Positions 1 through 11,788 of a stretch of DNA of 64,000 bases are shown here, piece after piece. Below the pieces are notes generated by a model. It saw only the letters and a program-made list of their open reading frames with translations, did no database searches and was not told the origin of the DNA. Every line of letters starts with the position of its first letter. Position 1 is the first letter of the stretch. Source of the stretch: Daphnia carinata (taxonomy: Eukaryota; Arthropoda; Branchiopoda; Diplostraca; Daphniidae). Where the stretch lies: contig NC_081337.1 in assembly GCF_022539665.2 (NCBI RefSeq), positions 5,680,679 to 5,744,678 of the forward strand, read 5' to 3'. A program made the position numbers and the translations under genes.

Positions 1-67
1 CAACACAAAATAGGCACCTAGAAGGAAAAAAAATGTAATAGTGATTTATTTACCAAGAGCAAGTAGA

Positions 68-415
68 TCAAATCACGTACGGGATATTATGCATGGGTTC
101 ATCTGCACAAGGTTCCTCAACCCAATCATCATCACTGCTCATGTCACTTTCATTAAAGCATTCTTGGGTAGACAAGGGTTTATTGCTGTTACAGGCTGAC
201 TCAACAAAAGAATCCTCATCAGAGATTTCATCGTCGGAAGAAGAATTGCTGCTGATTTGTCCGCGATCACTAAATTCCCTAAATGACTCACTCCCCATGG
301 TTGCAGCAGCAGAATCGGCTACGCTAACATTTGTGCTGCTTTCGTGGAAAGATTGGTGGGGTAGGTTTGTTTCACTTGCTTCCAACAGTATAGGGACGTC
401 AGCATCAGGATCCAT
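68..415 (-). CDS. Hypothetical acidic protein
   Basis: I do not recognise this 115-residue single-exon frame. It starts at an ATG just downstream of an AG that could be a splice acceptor, so it might be the last exon of a longer gene. The protein is strongly acidic and rich in Ser, Asp and Glu, with an SSSDDE-type patch near the middle and a second acidic block near the C terminus. No folded domain, signal peptide or membrane segment is visible. I found no splice join in a consistent frame to the ORF at 499-708, although both are on the minus strand. It could be a disordered nuclear protein or a chance frame. Confidence 0.35.
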   Translation of the reverse strand: MDPDADVPILLEASETNLPHQSFHESSTNVSVADSAAATMGSESFREFSDRGQISSNSSSDDEISDEDSFVESACNSNKPLSTQECFNESDMSSDDDWVEEPCADEPMHNIPYVI

Positions 416-498
416 GACTTAAGTTTGATATGTCGCGCAAAATTAAAAAAGGAATTAGACGGCAACTTATCTCAATGCTATTTTTCATGAACTAGTCT

Positions 499-708
499 CT
501 AAAACCACCTCAACGTATTATTCGGAAATGTCACGTTTGGACGATAGGTTTCCACGTGTGTGGCAGAATGGCCACACAAAAGGCAAAATATCGTCTGATG
601 TTTCCGTCGATACTTTGCGGAGAGTTTCAAAGGTGGCACCACTGTAGTGAGTTCTTCGTAGTTTTTATGGCGCCAATACTCATGCTGTATGCCTAAATTT
701 GGTTCCAT
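499..708 (-). CDS. Hypothetical small protein with one CxxC pair
   Basis: A 69-residue frame that I do not recognise. It is basic in the middle (KYRRKH) and then has FCLLCGH, a CxxC pair that could be half of a zinc ribbon. The matching second pair is not in this frame. It may be the last exon of a gene whose upstream exons lie between 709 and 1030 on the minus strand. A short frame starting near 966 there ends at a good GTAAGC donor, but the phases do not match, so I do not join them. Function unknown. Confidence 0.35.
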   Translation of the reverse strand: MEPNLGIQHEYWRHKNYEELTTVVPPLKLSAKYRRKHQTIFCLLCGHSATHVETYRPNVTFPNNTLRWF

Positions 709-1264
709 GCAAAGTCCAAAGATACGAGTATAACTTAATTCTTAACATGCTTAACCTCACTCAGCGACACGTGCTTGGCAGAAGATGCAATATATTGTTC
801 GTTATCGTTTTCAACCAAAAACAAGGGACTTCTTTCTGCTTACAACCGACTATCCATATCGCATATGCGTTTCCGCTGATCGACTGCAGTTACTGTTACG
901 TGTTGTACACAGCTTTCAAAGTTTTGAGACAAACCAACTTGCAATCCAGTGGCCTTCATCTTTCCACGGAAATGTTATTCGAGTGGCCAAAAACGTCAAA
1001 CACGTTTCAACGAACCTGTTCTGAAGAGACTGAATTGATTACTGAAACAAAACATACAACGTAACAACCATTTATTTGGCATTGACGTTCGTTATATCTT
1101 GGTTACAACACATTTTAAGCAATTATTCCGTTTTACGGTAACATTTCTTTGTGATAACAGTGATTCTCACTTAACAATTTAAACAAACAAAGATTGATAA
1201 ACACACAGGCACAATTTTTTTGCGACCTTCAAGGCTGTTGGGTTCTGCCGTTAAAGGAACTTCA
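709..1264. other. Gap between ORF 499-708 and BRI3 copy A
   Basis: The clearest content is a 79-codon plus-strand frame (785-1024) preceded by a possible AG acceptor, and short minus-strand frames over the same stretch. None has a recognisable domain, so no gene is called. The right end is probably the 3' untranslated region of BRI3 copy A, which ends at 1265. Confidence 0.4.
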
Positions 1265-1800
1265 TCAGTTCTGTGTGTAGGAACAATTGGAGCAGCGATC
1301 TTTAGTGCAGCAGCAAAGACATAAAAGTCCACAAGGAAATAGAAGAATCGACCAGAGAACGCCACAGAACGTACAATGGCTTTTTCTTAATACGCCCACC
1401 TTAATTGAAACAGAAATTAATTCTCAATATGGTAAATCAGATAGAATAACTTCAAAAATTGCATACTCGACAAGAGGGACATCCGCCACCAAATCCGCCA
1501 ACCTACAGACAAGAAATGACGAAATATAGTAATATCAAATTCCATTTTACATGTAATTGCTTTTATACATTGATAATGGTGTGATTCGGTGCATTCACGG
1601 GCGCCACTTGTTGATGGCCATTGTTCAAAGGTACATACTGGGGAGGCTGGCTGCCGACGTTAAGAAAACCATGGGGGGGAGCTACTACCCGAGAAATAGA
1701 TACAATATTTAATACCAAATCAGAGAAATAAGAACGTATCATTTCTTTGAACCAACATTTAGAAACACGTACCTGATGGCTTTTCCGTTTCGATGGCCAT
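1265..1800 (-). CDS. BRI3: Brain protein I3 (BRI3)-like, copy A
   Basis: Four exons join cleanly: 1773-1800, 1569-1681, 1467-1502 and 1265-1399 (103 aa). The protein has a Pro/Asn/Gln-rich N-terminal half, then GGGCPSCRVG. A hydrophobic stretch follows (roughly residues 72-88), then a Cys-rich end with CCCTKDRCSNC. This is the BRI3 layout: a proline-rich tail, a CPxCxVG motif, a membrane segment and a closing CxxC. BRI3 is a small integral membrane protein of endo-lysosomal membranes whose biochemical role is poorly known. All three introns sit at the same positions and phases as in copy B at 2903-4081, which indicates a tandem duplication. Exon 1 codes for only nine full residues. The LITAF fold is related, but the CPxCxVG context favours BRI3. 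Confidence 0.88.
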
Positions 1801-2902
1801 GCTTTCTGAGGATGAAGATAGCTTTTCTTTTGTTTTGTTTTTAGCACCTTTTTCTCAGAAACCTTTTGGCTTGGAATATTTATTTGGGAAAGAAGGGAGG
1901 ATTTTATCAGTACTTTGGGACACAACTTAATGAAGAAGAAAAAGAAAGGAAATCAGCTATTGTCAGTGAAAGGGAAAAGGCGAGATCGATTAAGCCAAGG
2001 TCATGGCGAGACAATAACGTGGGACCTATTGGGACGGTACTGACAATATTCGAACCTACTTTTTTCGCCACTACGAGGCATGGCAGAGAAATCCACCCCC
2101 CGATACAGTTTCCCTCTGACGATATAGCTCCGGGCATCCGCCATTTCTTGCCATTTTCCAATGGAAACTTAAAATAAGTTTCACCAACTGCGTTTTAACG
2201 TTGTCAGGAACTGGTCACCCAACACAGATTTTCGTAATGTTGTTATCATTGGTTCTAAAAATGGATGTTAATCTAGTTTTCTGAAATCATCGTGGATTAT
2301 CACATTATGCAGTTATAAAATTTGGGGAATTCTTAAACTGTTTTCATTATCAGGTATCATAAGGACCGACATCATAACTTATTTCTGTGCAATGTAGCAA
2401 AAAAAAAATATGCTTCCATGTGCATCGTGTCCAAAAATGAGTAGGAGTGCATAAATTTATTTCTTTGTTTACAAATACATGTTTTATACACGAATGTTAA
2501 TACAAATTGAATATATATTTCCCACATCCAATTATGACAAGCAATCTCCGTTAGTAAATTATTAGTTGGTAGGGTTATAGTTTTTTCGATTAAACATTAA
2601 AGGTTATCATCGTAGAAATACAGACACAGAAAAGATTACATTACACAAATGTAAAAGACGCAAAAAAGGCAGGCATGAATTTTTCGGAATTCTTTAAATC
2701 AGCGTGCAATCTTGTTTGTTTTGTTTTTTTTTCAATTTTGAAGTAGAAAGCTGTCAAATCGAATTTTTGGAAACTACCCTTGGTATTTCATTCTTTCTTT
2801 TTTATCTCACACATCTCTATGGAAAATGTCTCTTGGATGTTGCACCAATGCAGCCATAAACCTAGTCCCACTTCAGTTATAAACTGGAAATGCGCATTCA
2901 TA
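1801..2902. other. Gap between the two BRI3 copies
   Basis: This holds the promoter side of copy A and the 3' side of copy B. At 1907-2161 there is a stretch open on both strands (103 codons plus, 84 codons minus) whose minus-strand translation resembles fragments that I believe recur in daphniid predicted proteins. It may be a dispersed repeat. The rest is AT-rich with no gene seen. Confidence 0.45.
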
Positions 2903-4081
2903 CTAGTCTGTGTATGAACAGTTGGTGCATCGTTTCTTAGTGCAGCATAAAAGGCAAAGCAATCCGATTGGAAATAGTAAGATAGCCCATAAAATTCCAC
3001 AGAATGTTATATGACTTGTGTGTACCGAGCCGACCTATGAACATAACCCAATACTGATTAACTCACTAGAAATTTAAAAGACCTTTGTGGTTACTTACAT
3101 GGCACTTGGGACATCCACCACCCATTACGATAACTACGGGAAGAAAAAGATGTTGATTATAAACTTTCTTTGACGTGATTTGCGTAGTTTGTTACCTTGC
3201 GGGGCGGCCTGTTGGGTCCCAACATTAACAACTACCGGTGCAGGGTCGGTCACTGGCACTGCAGCATAGCATTTTTGTTCGTCTGGCATTATGAATCCTG
3301 GTGGAGCTGAAGAAAATAAAAAGGTTAGAAACATATTTCTTTATTTTCCCTTGCTTCTAAATAAATTCAAACAACAATGGGAGGGGGGCGATTTAATAGC
3401 CTTAAGCTTTTCCCGAGCACAAACGTGTTTTTGTTTTTGGTGACTCACGGTCATCCTGCACGGAATCATGCTTAGAATTCTGAAACACATGTATACATGA
3501 ATAAATTATCAACCCTGTATGTTGTTTAGCAAAAACTAGTCTCGTCTTAATCGAATGCAAAATTTCATAAGTCTCTGATTTTCGACATAAAGTGATGTAG
3601 TGCGAATATGGCAATAAGGCATTAGGTAAGTCAAGCAAAAAACAATTCGACTAAAATGATTTTCTGGCTTGACTAAACGTATAGCTTTAGCTTCTTGTTA
3701 CGCGTCCGACTAGCTTAAATTGAATTTAAGTTTACTTTGATGGCGATTCTGTTTTCGTGTTAACAGCTATAGTGTCACATTTGGTTGAGTTCTTAAAATT
3801 GGAATTCTGCACGTACGAACGCGAAATAACTGTTCAATTGAGAACGAGGTTGTCCCATTTTAACGTGACATCACCTTCGTTGGAATGCCATTAAGCGCCA
3901 CTTTCTTTCTGTAACAAATATATTGCTCTTTCTTTCCTGTCCTTTTTCTCTCCAAAACTAGCACAATCCACGCCCAACCAGCAGACAGACAACGATTCCC
4001 TTTCTAAATTCTAACCACAGTGAATTTGGATGATTACTTACGGGCTGAAGGAGTATACGGCGGAGGGTGTTCTTTTGCCAT
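2903..4081 (-). CDS. BRI3: Brain protein I3 (BRI3)-like, copy B
   Basis: Four exons, 4042-4081, 3196-3306, 3099-3133 and 2903-3034, give 105 aa. The N terminus is proline-rich (HPPPYTP) and resembles the PPAY-type start of BRI3 proteins. It is followed by MGGGCPKCHVG, a hydrophobic segment (about residues 74-92) and a Cys-rich end, CCTKKRCTNC. Intron phases (1, 0, 0) match copy A exactly, but intron 1 is about 735 bp here against 91 bp there. The PPPY element could bind a WW-domain ubiquitin ligase, and copy A lacks it. That suggests the two copies differ in sorting, which is an inference. The start is the only ATG upstream of the first GTAAGT donor in frame. Confidence 0.9.
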
Positions 4082-5778
4082 TTTGCTGGAATTCAATTAG
4101 AGGACGTATTCGAAATAGTTTTAACTTCACCGAAAACGGATTCGACGAAACAGTGGTTTAGAACCAGCCTAGTCAAGGAGCAGCACGCAACTATCCACCA
4201 ACTACCACGAACGAGTTGAGAAATACGATTCTACCATCAAGCCTGTTTTCTCTTTCATCTCACGCGGTGGCGCCTCGGTTGGTGGAAAACACTATTTCTC
4301 AACTGCTTGCGTAGACGAGTATATTGCCGGAAGGACTGCTATTTATTTTACTCGCAGAAATTTGATGATGACTCATCATGTACGAGACGAGTTATTCTTG
4401 CAATTTCGAACAACCTTGTATCCGACGGTATAACAATGCGGTTTTGAAAAATCATCAAATAGAAGAAAATCTGAAATTTTCTGCTCTAAAAATTTTTGAA
4501 AAATGAGAAGACATCGATCGGTTTTCAACCAGGTCATGGACACGCGGGTCAATACAACATCAATAACGCAGCAGTCGTTATTATGCACTCAGCTCCTCTC
4601 AGAACGAGGAGAATTTCAGCAGCACGAAGGTGTAGTAATTTACCTATGTGCGAATGATATGAAATTTTGGCATACCCTACAACACGCAAGTAGCACTACT
4701 TGTTTGTTGCCACACCTTAATCAACAAATTATCTTACAACATGCAGAAATTTTTTTCTCTCTAGTGTATAATAAACATCATTAACATGCTACGTCCTTAT
4801 CCGAGCGGTAACGTACTACCAATAATGGACAAAACTGACGCCAAAAGTTACACAAAGCACATCCTGCAGATAGCGTCTCAAGGCGGTTATTTACATTTAA
4901 AACTATAAATATATACCGGTACCGGCTGCGGGAAAGCCTATTGGCTAGAGCGAAAAAAATAATTTTACGAAAGTTAATTTTAAATCGTTGTCTGCTTAAA
5001 GTAATCAAACGAAAAATTTCATTAACGAAAACTGTGAAAAGTAAATCCAGTTGATTGCACAATTTCTCATGTGTTGTCTGACGCATGCCCTAGAATAAAA
5101 ACATCTGAATTTAGATGGCTCATCACGAAATATAAGCTGAGCTACAAATAACTTTTTAAAAATTTCATTCAGAATGAGTTGTGGTTATTTCCCTAGCCTA
5201 AAACTCTGTACTTTCATAAGCTAAAAATCAGGACATTACTACGTCATATATTCGTTACACTTGACCAACATTACCACTAAAATGAGGGTACTGGCGAACC
5301 TGAAAAAAAAAAACCGCCAAATTTCCTAGGCCGAAGAGTTTTTTACGACTTTCATTTAAACGGGATTATAGCCCGCACTTTATTAAGAGAATGCCTGCTG
5401 CTTGACTTTAAATGCAGCCTTGCGTACTGTTAAAGTGGGCAGGTAGTCTAATAAAATATGGGCATTGCCACTATACCCCACTTTGCCGCTTCAATTAAAT
5501 GGCTATCACGATGCCGAAAATGGTTGCCAATTAAAAATCAATACCAAAACTGTTGCCATTGAAAATTGATTGTCAACCAACACCATGAGGAGGACTAGAC
5601 CTACATGCTGCAAAGTACGTTAAATGGAAACTGAAGTGTTACCCACTTTTTTCATCTAAATCGCTTCCATATTTACAAAACGAAAAATACAAAAATAACA
5701 CATTTTCAAATAAATAATAGCAAATATAATTTTGACGTACTTGGTGATCAACGTTGAGGTAATATTTAGCATAAATGT
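4082..5778. other. Gap between BRI3 copy B and WDR13
   Basis: Contains the upstream region of BRI3 copy B and the 3' flank of WDR13. Two pairs of inverted repeats lie 110-220 bp upstream of the copy B start: 9 bp at 4194-4202 with 4278-4286, and 12 bp at 4214-4225 with 4293-4304. Short frames at 4503-4784 and 4781-5086 show no domain and are not called. Confidence 0.45.
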
Positions 5779-7622
5779 TTATTGGAGCGAAGGCTTTCCC
5801 CACAGCATGATAATGCCACGACTATCTCCCGAAGCCAGGAGGGCACCATCATAGTTGGCAGCAACGGCTAAAACTGCTGAGGCTGCAAATGCAATCAAGC
5901 AAAATTAACATATGTATTCTTTTTTCTAAAAAAAAATTTGTATTCATTACTTACCATGTGCAGGAATGCGCCTAGTTGTAGTTGACGTGGAATCAACATG
6001 CAAAAAATAGATGCACCCGTCTTCGCCGCCTGATACTGTTCATTAATATTATTAATGTAACAAGAACACTTTGTGCAATTTGATAAATGTGTTTTTAATT
6101 ACCTAAGTTGGGACACCAGGCTCCCGGTTGGGATGAGACGGGATAAAACTCAGATCGAATTTTTGACTGATGGTGGGCTAATGGGCATCTTCGTTTAAGA
6201 CGAAGGCCACCTTGCTCATCCACAATTCTATTTGAAAAGAGCAACGTTAGCACTATATAAATCGTCAAAAGTAATAAATGCTGACTTGTATAGGAAAAGA
6301 GCATTCGCGGCGCAGCTGACTAGAAGACTCGGGTCCCGTCCACCACGGCCAGCCCAAGCTGTAAAAGAAATGGAGGTAACTAATGGACCTTGAGTACGTA
6401 CTGAAGGTTGAATTTCCACACGACGCCCTTTTATCAACCGACCCGTAGCCGAGTCCACCAAAAATGAGTTGATATATCCCTTGAAGCAAAATAAGTTATG
6501 TTAAAATGATAATGTATGAAAACTTGATTTATTGACACTATTTACCCTGTCATCACCAGCCCATATTAATTTTCCTAGTCCATCACAAGTGAGACAAGTA
6601 ACTGGTGCTCCTATTTGGCTGCTTCCGTTCAGCGGGAAAATTCCTGTTGAGGTGTTTAGGATTTGAAGCATACCACGTTTGTTCCCAACCTATGACACGT
6701 ACCATTTGTCTCAAAACAGTTAACAATATTTGAACGGTACCTTATGTCTTACCACGACTAGATTGTTGTTGGATGGCAAAAAAGCACAACAGTTTATGGA
6801 AGACTTAGTTGGATCGCGGAATATCCTTAGACATTTTCCTGTTTGTACGTCCCATAAGCGAAGTGAGGCATCTATGGAGCAGCTCAGAAGCCATTCATTC
6901 CTATCCGACCAATGTACATCTAAAAGATGAACATGCTTATAAGCATTCTAAGTAACATGAAAAATTTAATACAATTCTTTCAGCAACAACAAAAAAATCA
7001 CCTGTAACTCCAGCTGCATGTCCACATAAGATGTGTAGAACCCTGCAAAAAGGAGAAACTTCACAGATTGACAAGGTTCCATCAAGGGACGCACAAGCAA
7101 GAAGAGATGTTTCATCTTTTGCAAATGTGAGATTTGAGATAGCTTCCTTATGCTGAAAAATAAAAAAGGATTCAGTAAACCATGTGTTTCAAAATTAATA
7201 AATTGCATTAGTTATTGACATACATGATCCAACATTTGTTGAATGGTCATATATCTGTCATCTTGGGTATTGTGAATTTTTTTCTCTGACATGGACACAT
7301 TCATTCCCCGAAGACTGACAGACCTGCTACGTGAGCAAAGAATTTCTTTGGGTACACCATATCTTTCAAATAAGATTGTGGAACGCAGTTGCAGATAAGA
7401 CCGTCTGAAACTCTCTTCATTATTTAAGACTTTTGTAGATTTTTCTTGTAGAAGAAGAGCTCTTCGACGTAAATATAGAGTTTCTATAATAAACGTCTCG
7501 AGTAAAAATGTGAATAAAAGTAAAATCTAATCTGATTCCATACTTAGGCACGGATTATTGGGAGTTCGTAGGTGATTGCACAATGCATCTGAAGCAAGGA
7601 TGTTTTGCCAAACGTTGGCCAT
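5779..7622 (-). CDS. WDR13: WD repeat-containing protein 13
   Basis: Nine exons: 7544-7622, 7224-7483, 7002-7152, 6741-6919, 6546-6689, 6286-6479, 6103-6227, 5955-6035 and 5779-5882. All junctions keep frame and give 438 aa, against about 485 in human. The start MANVWQNIL matches the vertebrate MAAVWQQVL start. Later landmarks also match WDR13: ASLDGTLSIC, the LSCSIDASLRLWD repeat, WAGDDRG, RDPSLLVSC, and a last repeat ending near GIIMLW. The repeats should fold as a beta-propeller. WDR13 is a nuclear scaffold protein without known enzyme activity. The N-terminal 110 residues before the propeller are shorter than in human and account for most of the length difference. Introns are mostly 50-75 bp. 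Confidence 0.96.
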
Positions 7623-8209
7623 TTAACGCACAAAATGCGGATAGTAAATTACAAACCGGAGGGCTTAAAAATTTATTATGATAACCTGTTAACGTTTTCT
7701 CTTACGCGACATAGACAACACAATTCGGGTAGGGTGCGAGGCAAATCCTTTGGCATTCTGATTGGCTCTGGCAAAGGAGTTTGCGAACGCCACCACCACC
7801 ACGAGAAATGACAAATTACATGGCAATCCAATATGCAAATTTGTTCGGCGTTATCTGCTTTTCGCGCATTTGTTTAAACACCAGAATTGTCTCCTTAAAC
7901 AATTGATTGTTCCAAATGGCCTCATTTCGTTGCGTTTAAACTCATTATATATTTTTATTATCATTATTAACCGTATAAATTGTGTATTGTATTCAGTTCA
8001 CTATAATCCCAATACTAAAAATGTCACATTAAACAGTATAATGTTTTCACCCATATTTTCCGGAAAATTGTAGACAAACAAAAATAACAAATTTTCATCA
8101 CGCCCCATACGATAAGGCTAATTACAGTTTTCAGGAAAGTGTAGCCACCCCAGAACTCTAACATTCAATCGTCCGCATTCCAGTAAATATTCCAAGGTCG
8201 ATTACCAAA
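7623..8209. other. WDR13 promoter side / ACOX1 3' flank
   Basis: Both flanking genes run on the minus strand, so this stretch should hold the ACOX1 3' end and the WDR13 promoter. I see no TATA box at a convincing distance and no coding frame of note. Confidence 0.5.
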
Positions 8210-11200
8210 CTAAAGGTTGGATTTCAATAAAGGCTTCAGATATTTGTGGAAGGATTCATGGACATTCTTCTGGTTCAGGGGGCTCTTGGCAGCTTCATCG
8301 AATAGTCCTGTATACAAGATTTATGTTTGTGATAAGTTGCTTGTTCGAATGCCACTTTTAATAACATACTTTGATACACGTTTCCATCCCAGCTTCCAAG
8401 TGGAGAACCAAGAATCTCGTCCCGCAAATCGAAACTATCAACTATGTTAACGGCCTGGGGACGAATTGCAGCAAGCAATTGCACGTACCTTTTTCGGAAA
8501 AATCAGGAGTTATATGGCATTTGTAACGATACAACAGTAAGTATTGATATCTACTTGGAATTTAGCTGAAGTAAGTCCTCCTTTTTCAAATTGGCACACT
8601 GTAGATCGCAAAACGCAAATGTAATTTTAAGAATTATTAAGTTGCTATGGGACGTTTGCTTTCTCTCTTTAGAAGATAATTTGCCTTTCTCTAGAAATGC
8701 TCTCGTTAAAAAGCTTACCAAAAAGAAGTCGCCGCTTCGATCTAGGATCCAATAAATGATGAAGAGCTCGCAAAGCTGAGACAGGATGGCGCGAACTGGA
8801 GCGGACAACCGAGTCCCTTTTAAGGAATCGACAAAGCTTTCAACAACGAATAACCGTGCATGGGCTTGGGCAGCTTTGATTAGATGGACGGCAGCATGAT
8901 TCCAGGCATCGTGTGGTGCATAGCCTTTACGACCGTTATTCTCCAGTTCAGCAATAGCTATGTCAACCAATCTGGAAAAAAAAAAAATCAATGATAAAAG
9001 ATAAGGGCTAAAACAATGACTCTTAAATTCAAGAGAATACCCGACAGCCACTCGTCGGTAAAGTTTTACGATTCCTTCAGGAGTTGTTTGGACAGTTCTT
9101 GGACCCTTTTCTTCATCAATTAAATACTTCACACTTAAGCCACCAGATTTTTCTTTGCGAGTTTTGACCAAATACCTAGGCAATTTAGTTTTTGATCAAA
9201 ATACATGAAAGTAAACTAAAAATAGAAAAGAATCAGGTACTGACCTTGCAACTTGGAGCCATAAAACTGTATTTTCCCCTTCATACGTTATCGCTGCAGT
9301 TACCTGACCGTATATGCGCGGAAAGTTGCTACATGCCCTATTAAATAAATTACGAAAAATAAGACTAAAATATATACATATTCAGAATTAATAAACATAC
9401 ATATAGCCATGGCCACCACAGGACTGTCGACACGTTTCAACAAAGTTGGCGGCTTCGCTGGAACAAAGCGCTTTCAAGGCACATGACAGTCCATGGAGCT
9501 ATGAGACAAAGGATTGCAATTAAGCCGATGCAACGAAACGAAAGCTGCCTAAATGGCACATACGTCAGGCAATAGTTCCATATCTCCTTGTTCCATGCTA
9601 TTGTTGGCAGTATTGTACAAATTCCACAGATGATCGGCTGCTAATTGGAACCCAAAGGTGGCTGCCAATGGTGGCAACAATTTGTGCTGTTGCGCTTGAT
9701 AATCCATAACCTGTGGCTCCCGATCTCTACAAGTCCATAGAAATTAATAAAAATTCCTTCTAAATCAAGTGTTAATTTTTACAACTAACCCGGGTTTAAG
9801 CTCTGACTGGCGGCGGACGCAACTGTACCGCGTTGCAATAGTGACAGCTTTTCTCAGGTTCACTGTGACATCCTTATAAATTACGTTTAATATTCAATAA
9901 AAAATGTCGATAATTAGTTCGAAGATAATTGACAAATACAATTGTTTACCTGACAAACGACAACGCGTACAAAAACCATCGTGGCGTAGCTTAATTTACT
10001 ATTAGTAGGTTTAACGTACGTTCCATCTTCTAAAACTTGGGAATGTTTCATAAGAAGTTGCTCACGAGGAATTCGGACTTTGTCAAACCCGAGATAGCCG
10101 TTATCGTTCGTATTCATCCCGAGCTTGGGGCCAATCTCTCCAACCATAATGCCTAAAATTTGGCAGTTAAGTAATGTGGTTTTTTTTTTCAATTCACGAG
10201 ACGTATATAAATAATACCAGGCAATGGTTCATGAGTTTCTTCGTCTCTTAACTGCACCATAAATGGGTGAATCCCTTCGCACTTTCCTTTTGTGTAGAGC
10301 TGTGCCATTACGACAGCGTAGTTCGCAGTTTTTCCCACTAAAATACAATGACACATGTTTTAAAAACTAAAGTAAATACGCAAAGAATGAGAAAACCATA
10401 CACGAGCCAGGCCACCTAAATAAAAATACAAAGAATGTTTACACCATAATTCAGAAAATTAGAATTTAGAAATACCATTTGTATGCTGTCAAGGAGGGTG
10501 ATTCCAATACAAATTCTTTAGTAGCTGGGTCATAGGTTGCTTTTGTTTCAAGCCCACGAAGGAATGTTCCATGTCCAAGTTCAGTCTAAATAGTGGGGCC
10601 AAAAATGAACTATTTGAAGCACAAATGTACAGAGTTGCTTGCCATACCTGGGCATAAGTTCCAATGATATTAAGATTGTAAGCTTTCTCAAGCCACTTTG
10701 CTTGTTGATCTACTGTCCCTTGGCCCATCAACGCAGGAATAAACATTACATAATGCAGTGCAATGGGGTTGCCCTCTTTCAAGATGGCAGATCCAAGACC
10801 AGCCCCCATTAAGGACCTGAAATACCATTGGCATAGTTTCCAAAAAAAATATTTGACAGTTTAATAGAGCTACAATATGAATTTTTGTGTGCTTGCGAAT
10901 CACCTTAGGGTTTGCACTTGGCCAGCTGGTGAATCTCCCAATTTCTGCATGAGCAGACATGATTTACGTAGCTCTTCAGCATATTTTTCGGCATGGCTTA
11001 AATATTCCATCGGAACATCATCTCTTAATGATTTATCAGAGAGAATATATGTTTCTAGAATATAGAGAACTTGATTGTAACTCAATATTTTGAACTAGAT
11101 AAGACTTTCATACCCAGCTCTCTACGCTCTTTAGTTTTTTCTTTCCCTCCATCAAGGAAATTTGTAATTTCTTCTTTATTGAAAGGGCAATTTTGACGTT

Positions 11201-11240
11201 CCTTCTTCAAATCGGGGTTTTCGTAAATTGCCGTTGTCAT
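8210..11240 (-). CDS. ACOX1: Peroxisomal acyl-CoA oxidase 1
   Basis: Sixteen exons: 11114-11240, 10904-11054, 10648-10816, 10476-10585, 10402-10415, 10218-10337, 9950-10152, 9790-9872, 9564-9726, 9401-9498, 9245-9337, 9041-9175, 8719-8971, 8555-8598, 8370-8488 and 8210-8307. They give 659 aa, against 660 in human. ACOX1 does the first, FAD-dependent step of peroxisomal beta-oxidation, turning acyl-CoA into trans-2-enoyl-CoA and making hydrogen peroxide. Landmarks are NPDLKKER at the start, GTYAQTELGHGT, WWPGSLGKT, CGGHGY (407-412) and YEGENT, whose first Glu (about 432) is the family's catalytic base. The start is the ATG preceding TTAIYENPD; an ATG 20 codons upstream is in frame but precedes the family homology. 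Two oddities are a 14-nt exon and a C-terminal SNL instead of SKL. Confidence 0.97.
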
Positions 11241-11788
11241 TTTTTCTACAAAATAAACCAAATTTTGATTAAAAAACGATTTACGTTTGGACATAAGCAC
11301 TTATATAAGATTTATACGTACTGAATGCGTGTGACGATAACAGATGAGCAATATTCAATTGCAATCAGTGAAAACAGAAAATAGGACTCCACGGCTACAA
11401 GTTTCCAACGTGAATGCCCAGTCAATAGGCTTGGCTAGAAAGTTGGACAATCTTATAGTTCTTCTCTTTTTTATTTTATCACAACATGTATTTTCCAACC
11501 CCTTGGCTTAGCAGTCGACATAGTAAAAAAGCATTGCCATCCTTTAAAATAGCAAATAGTTAAATGTTAAAGTCCATAGGTTTTGTTATTTTTTGGAGTC
11601 TAATCGGAGATTATCTCTGATACTCAATAACAAAATATCGATGCCTACGTTTATCACCTTTCGTGTTTTATCGCTGTCTCTACACAATATATTTTACCTC
11701 ACGTAGTTAATTCATCTGCGGTTAAGTATTTCAATTAAAATGGTGTGCAATGATGTACTACCTCGTAATACTACGCAGTAAAAAGGAA
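11241..11788. promoter_or_regulatory. Divergent promoter region
   Basis: The ACOX1 start (minus, 11240) and the small membrane-protein start (plus, 11789) face away from each other across about 550 bp, so both promoters should lie here. No clear TATA box or other core element stands out. This is inferred from gene orientation only. Confidence 0.35.
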
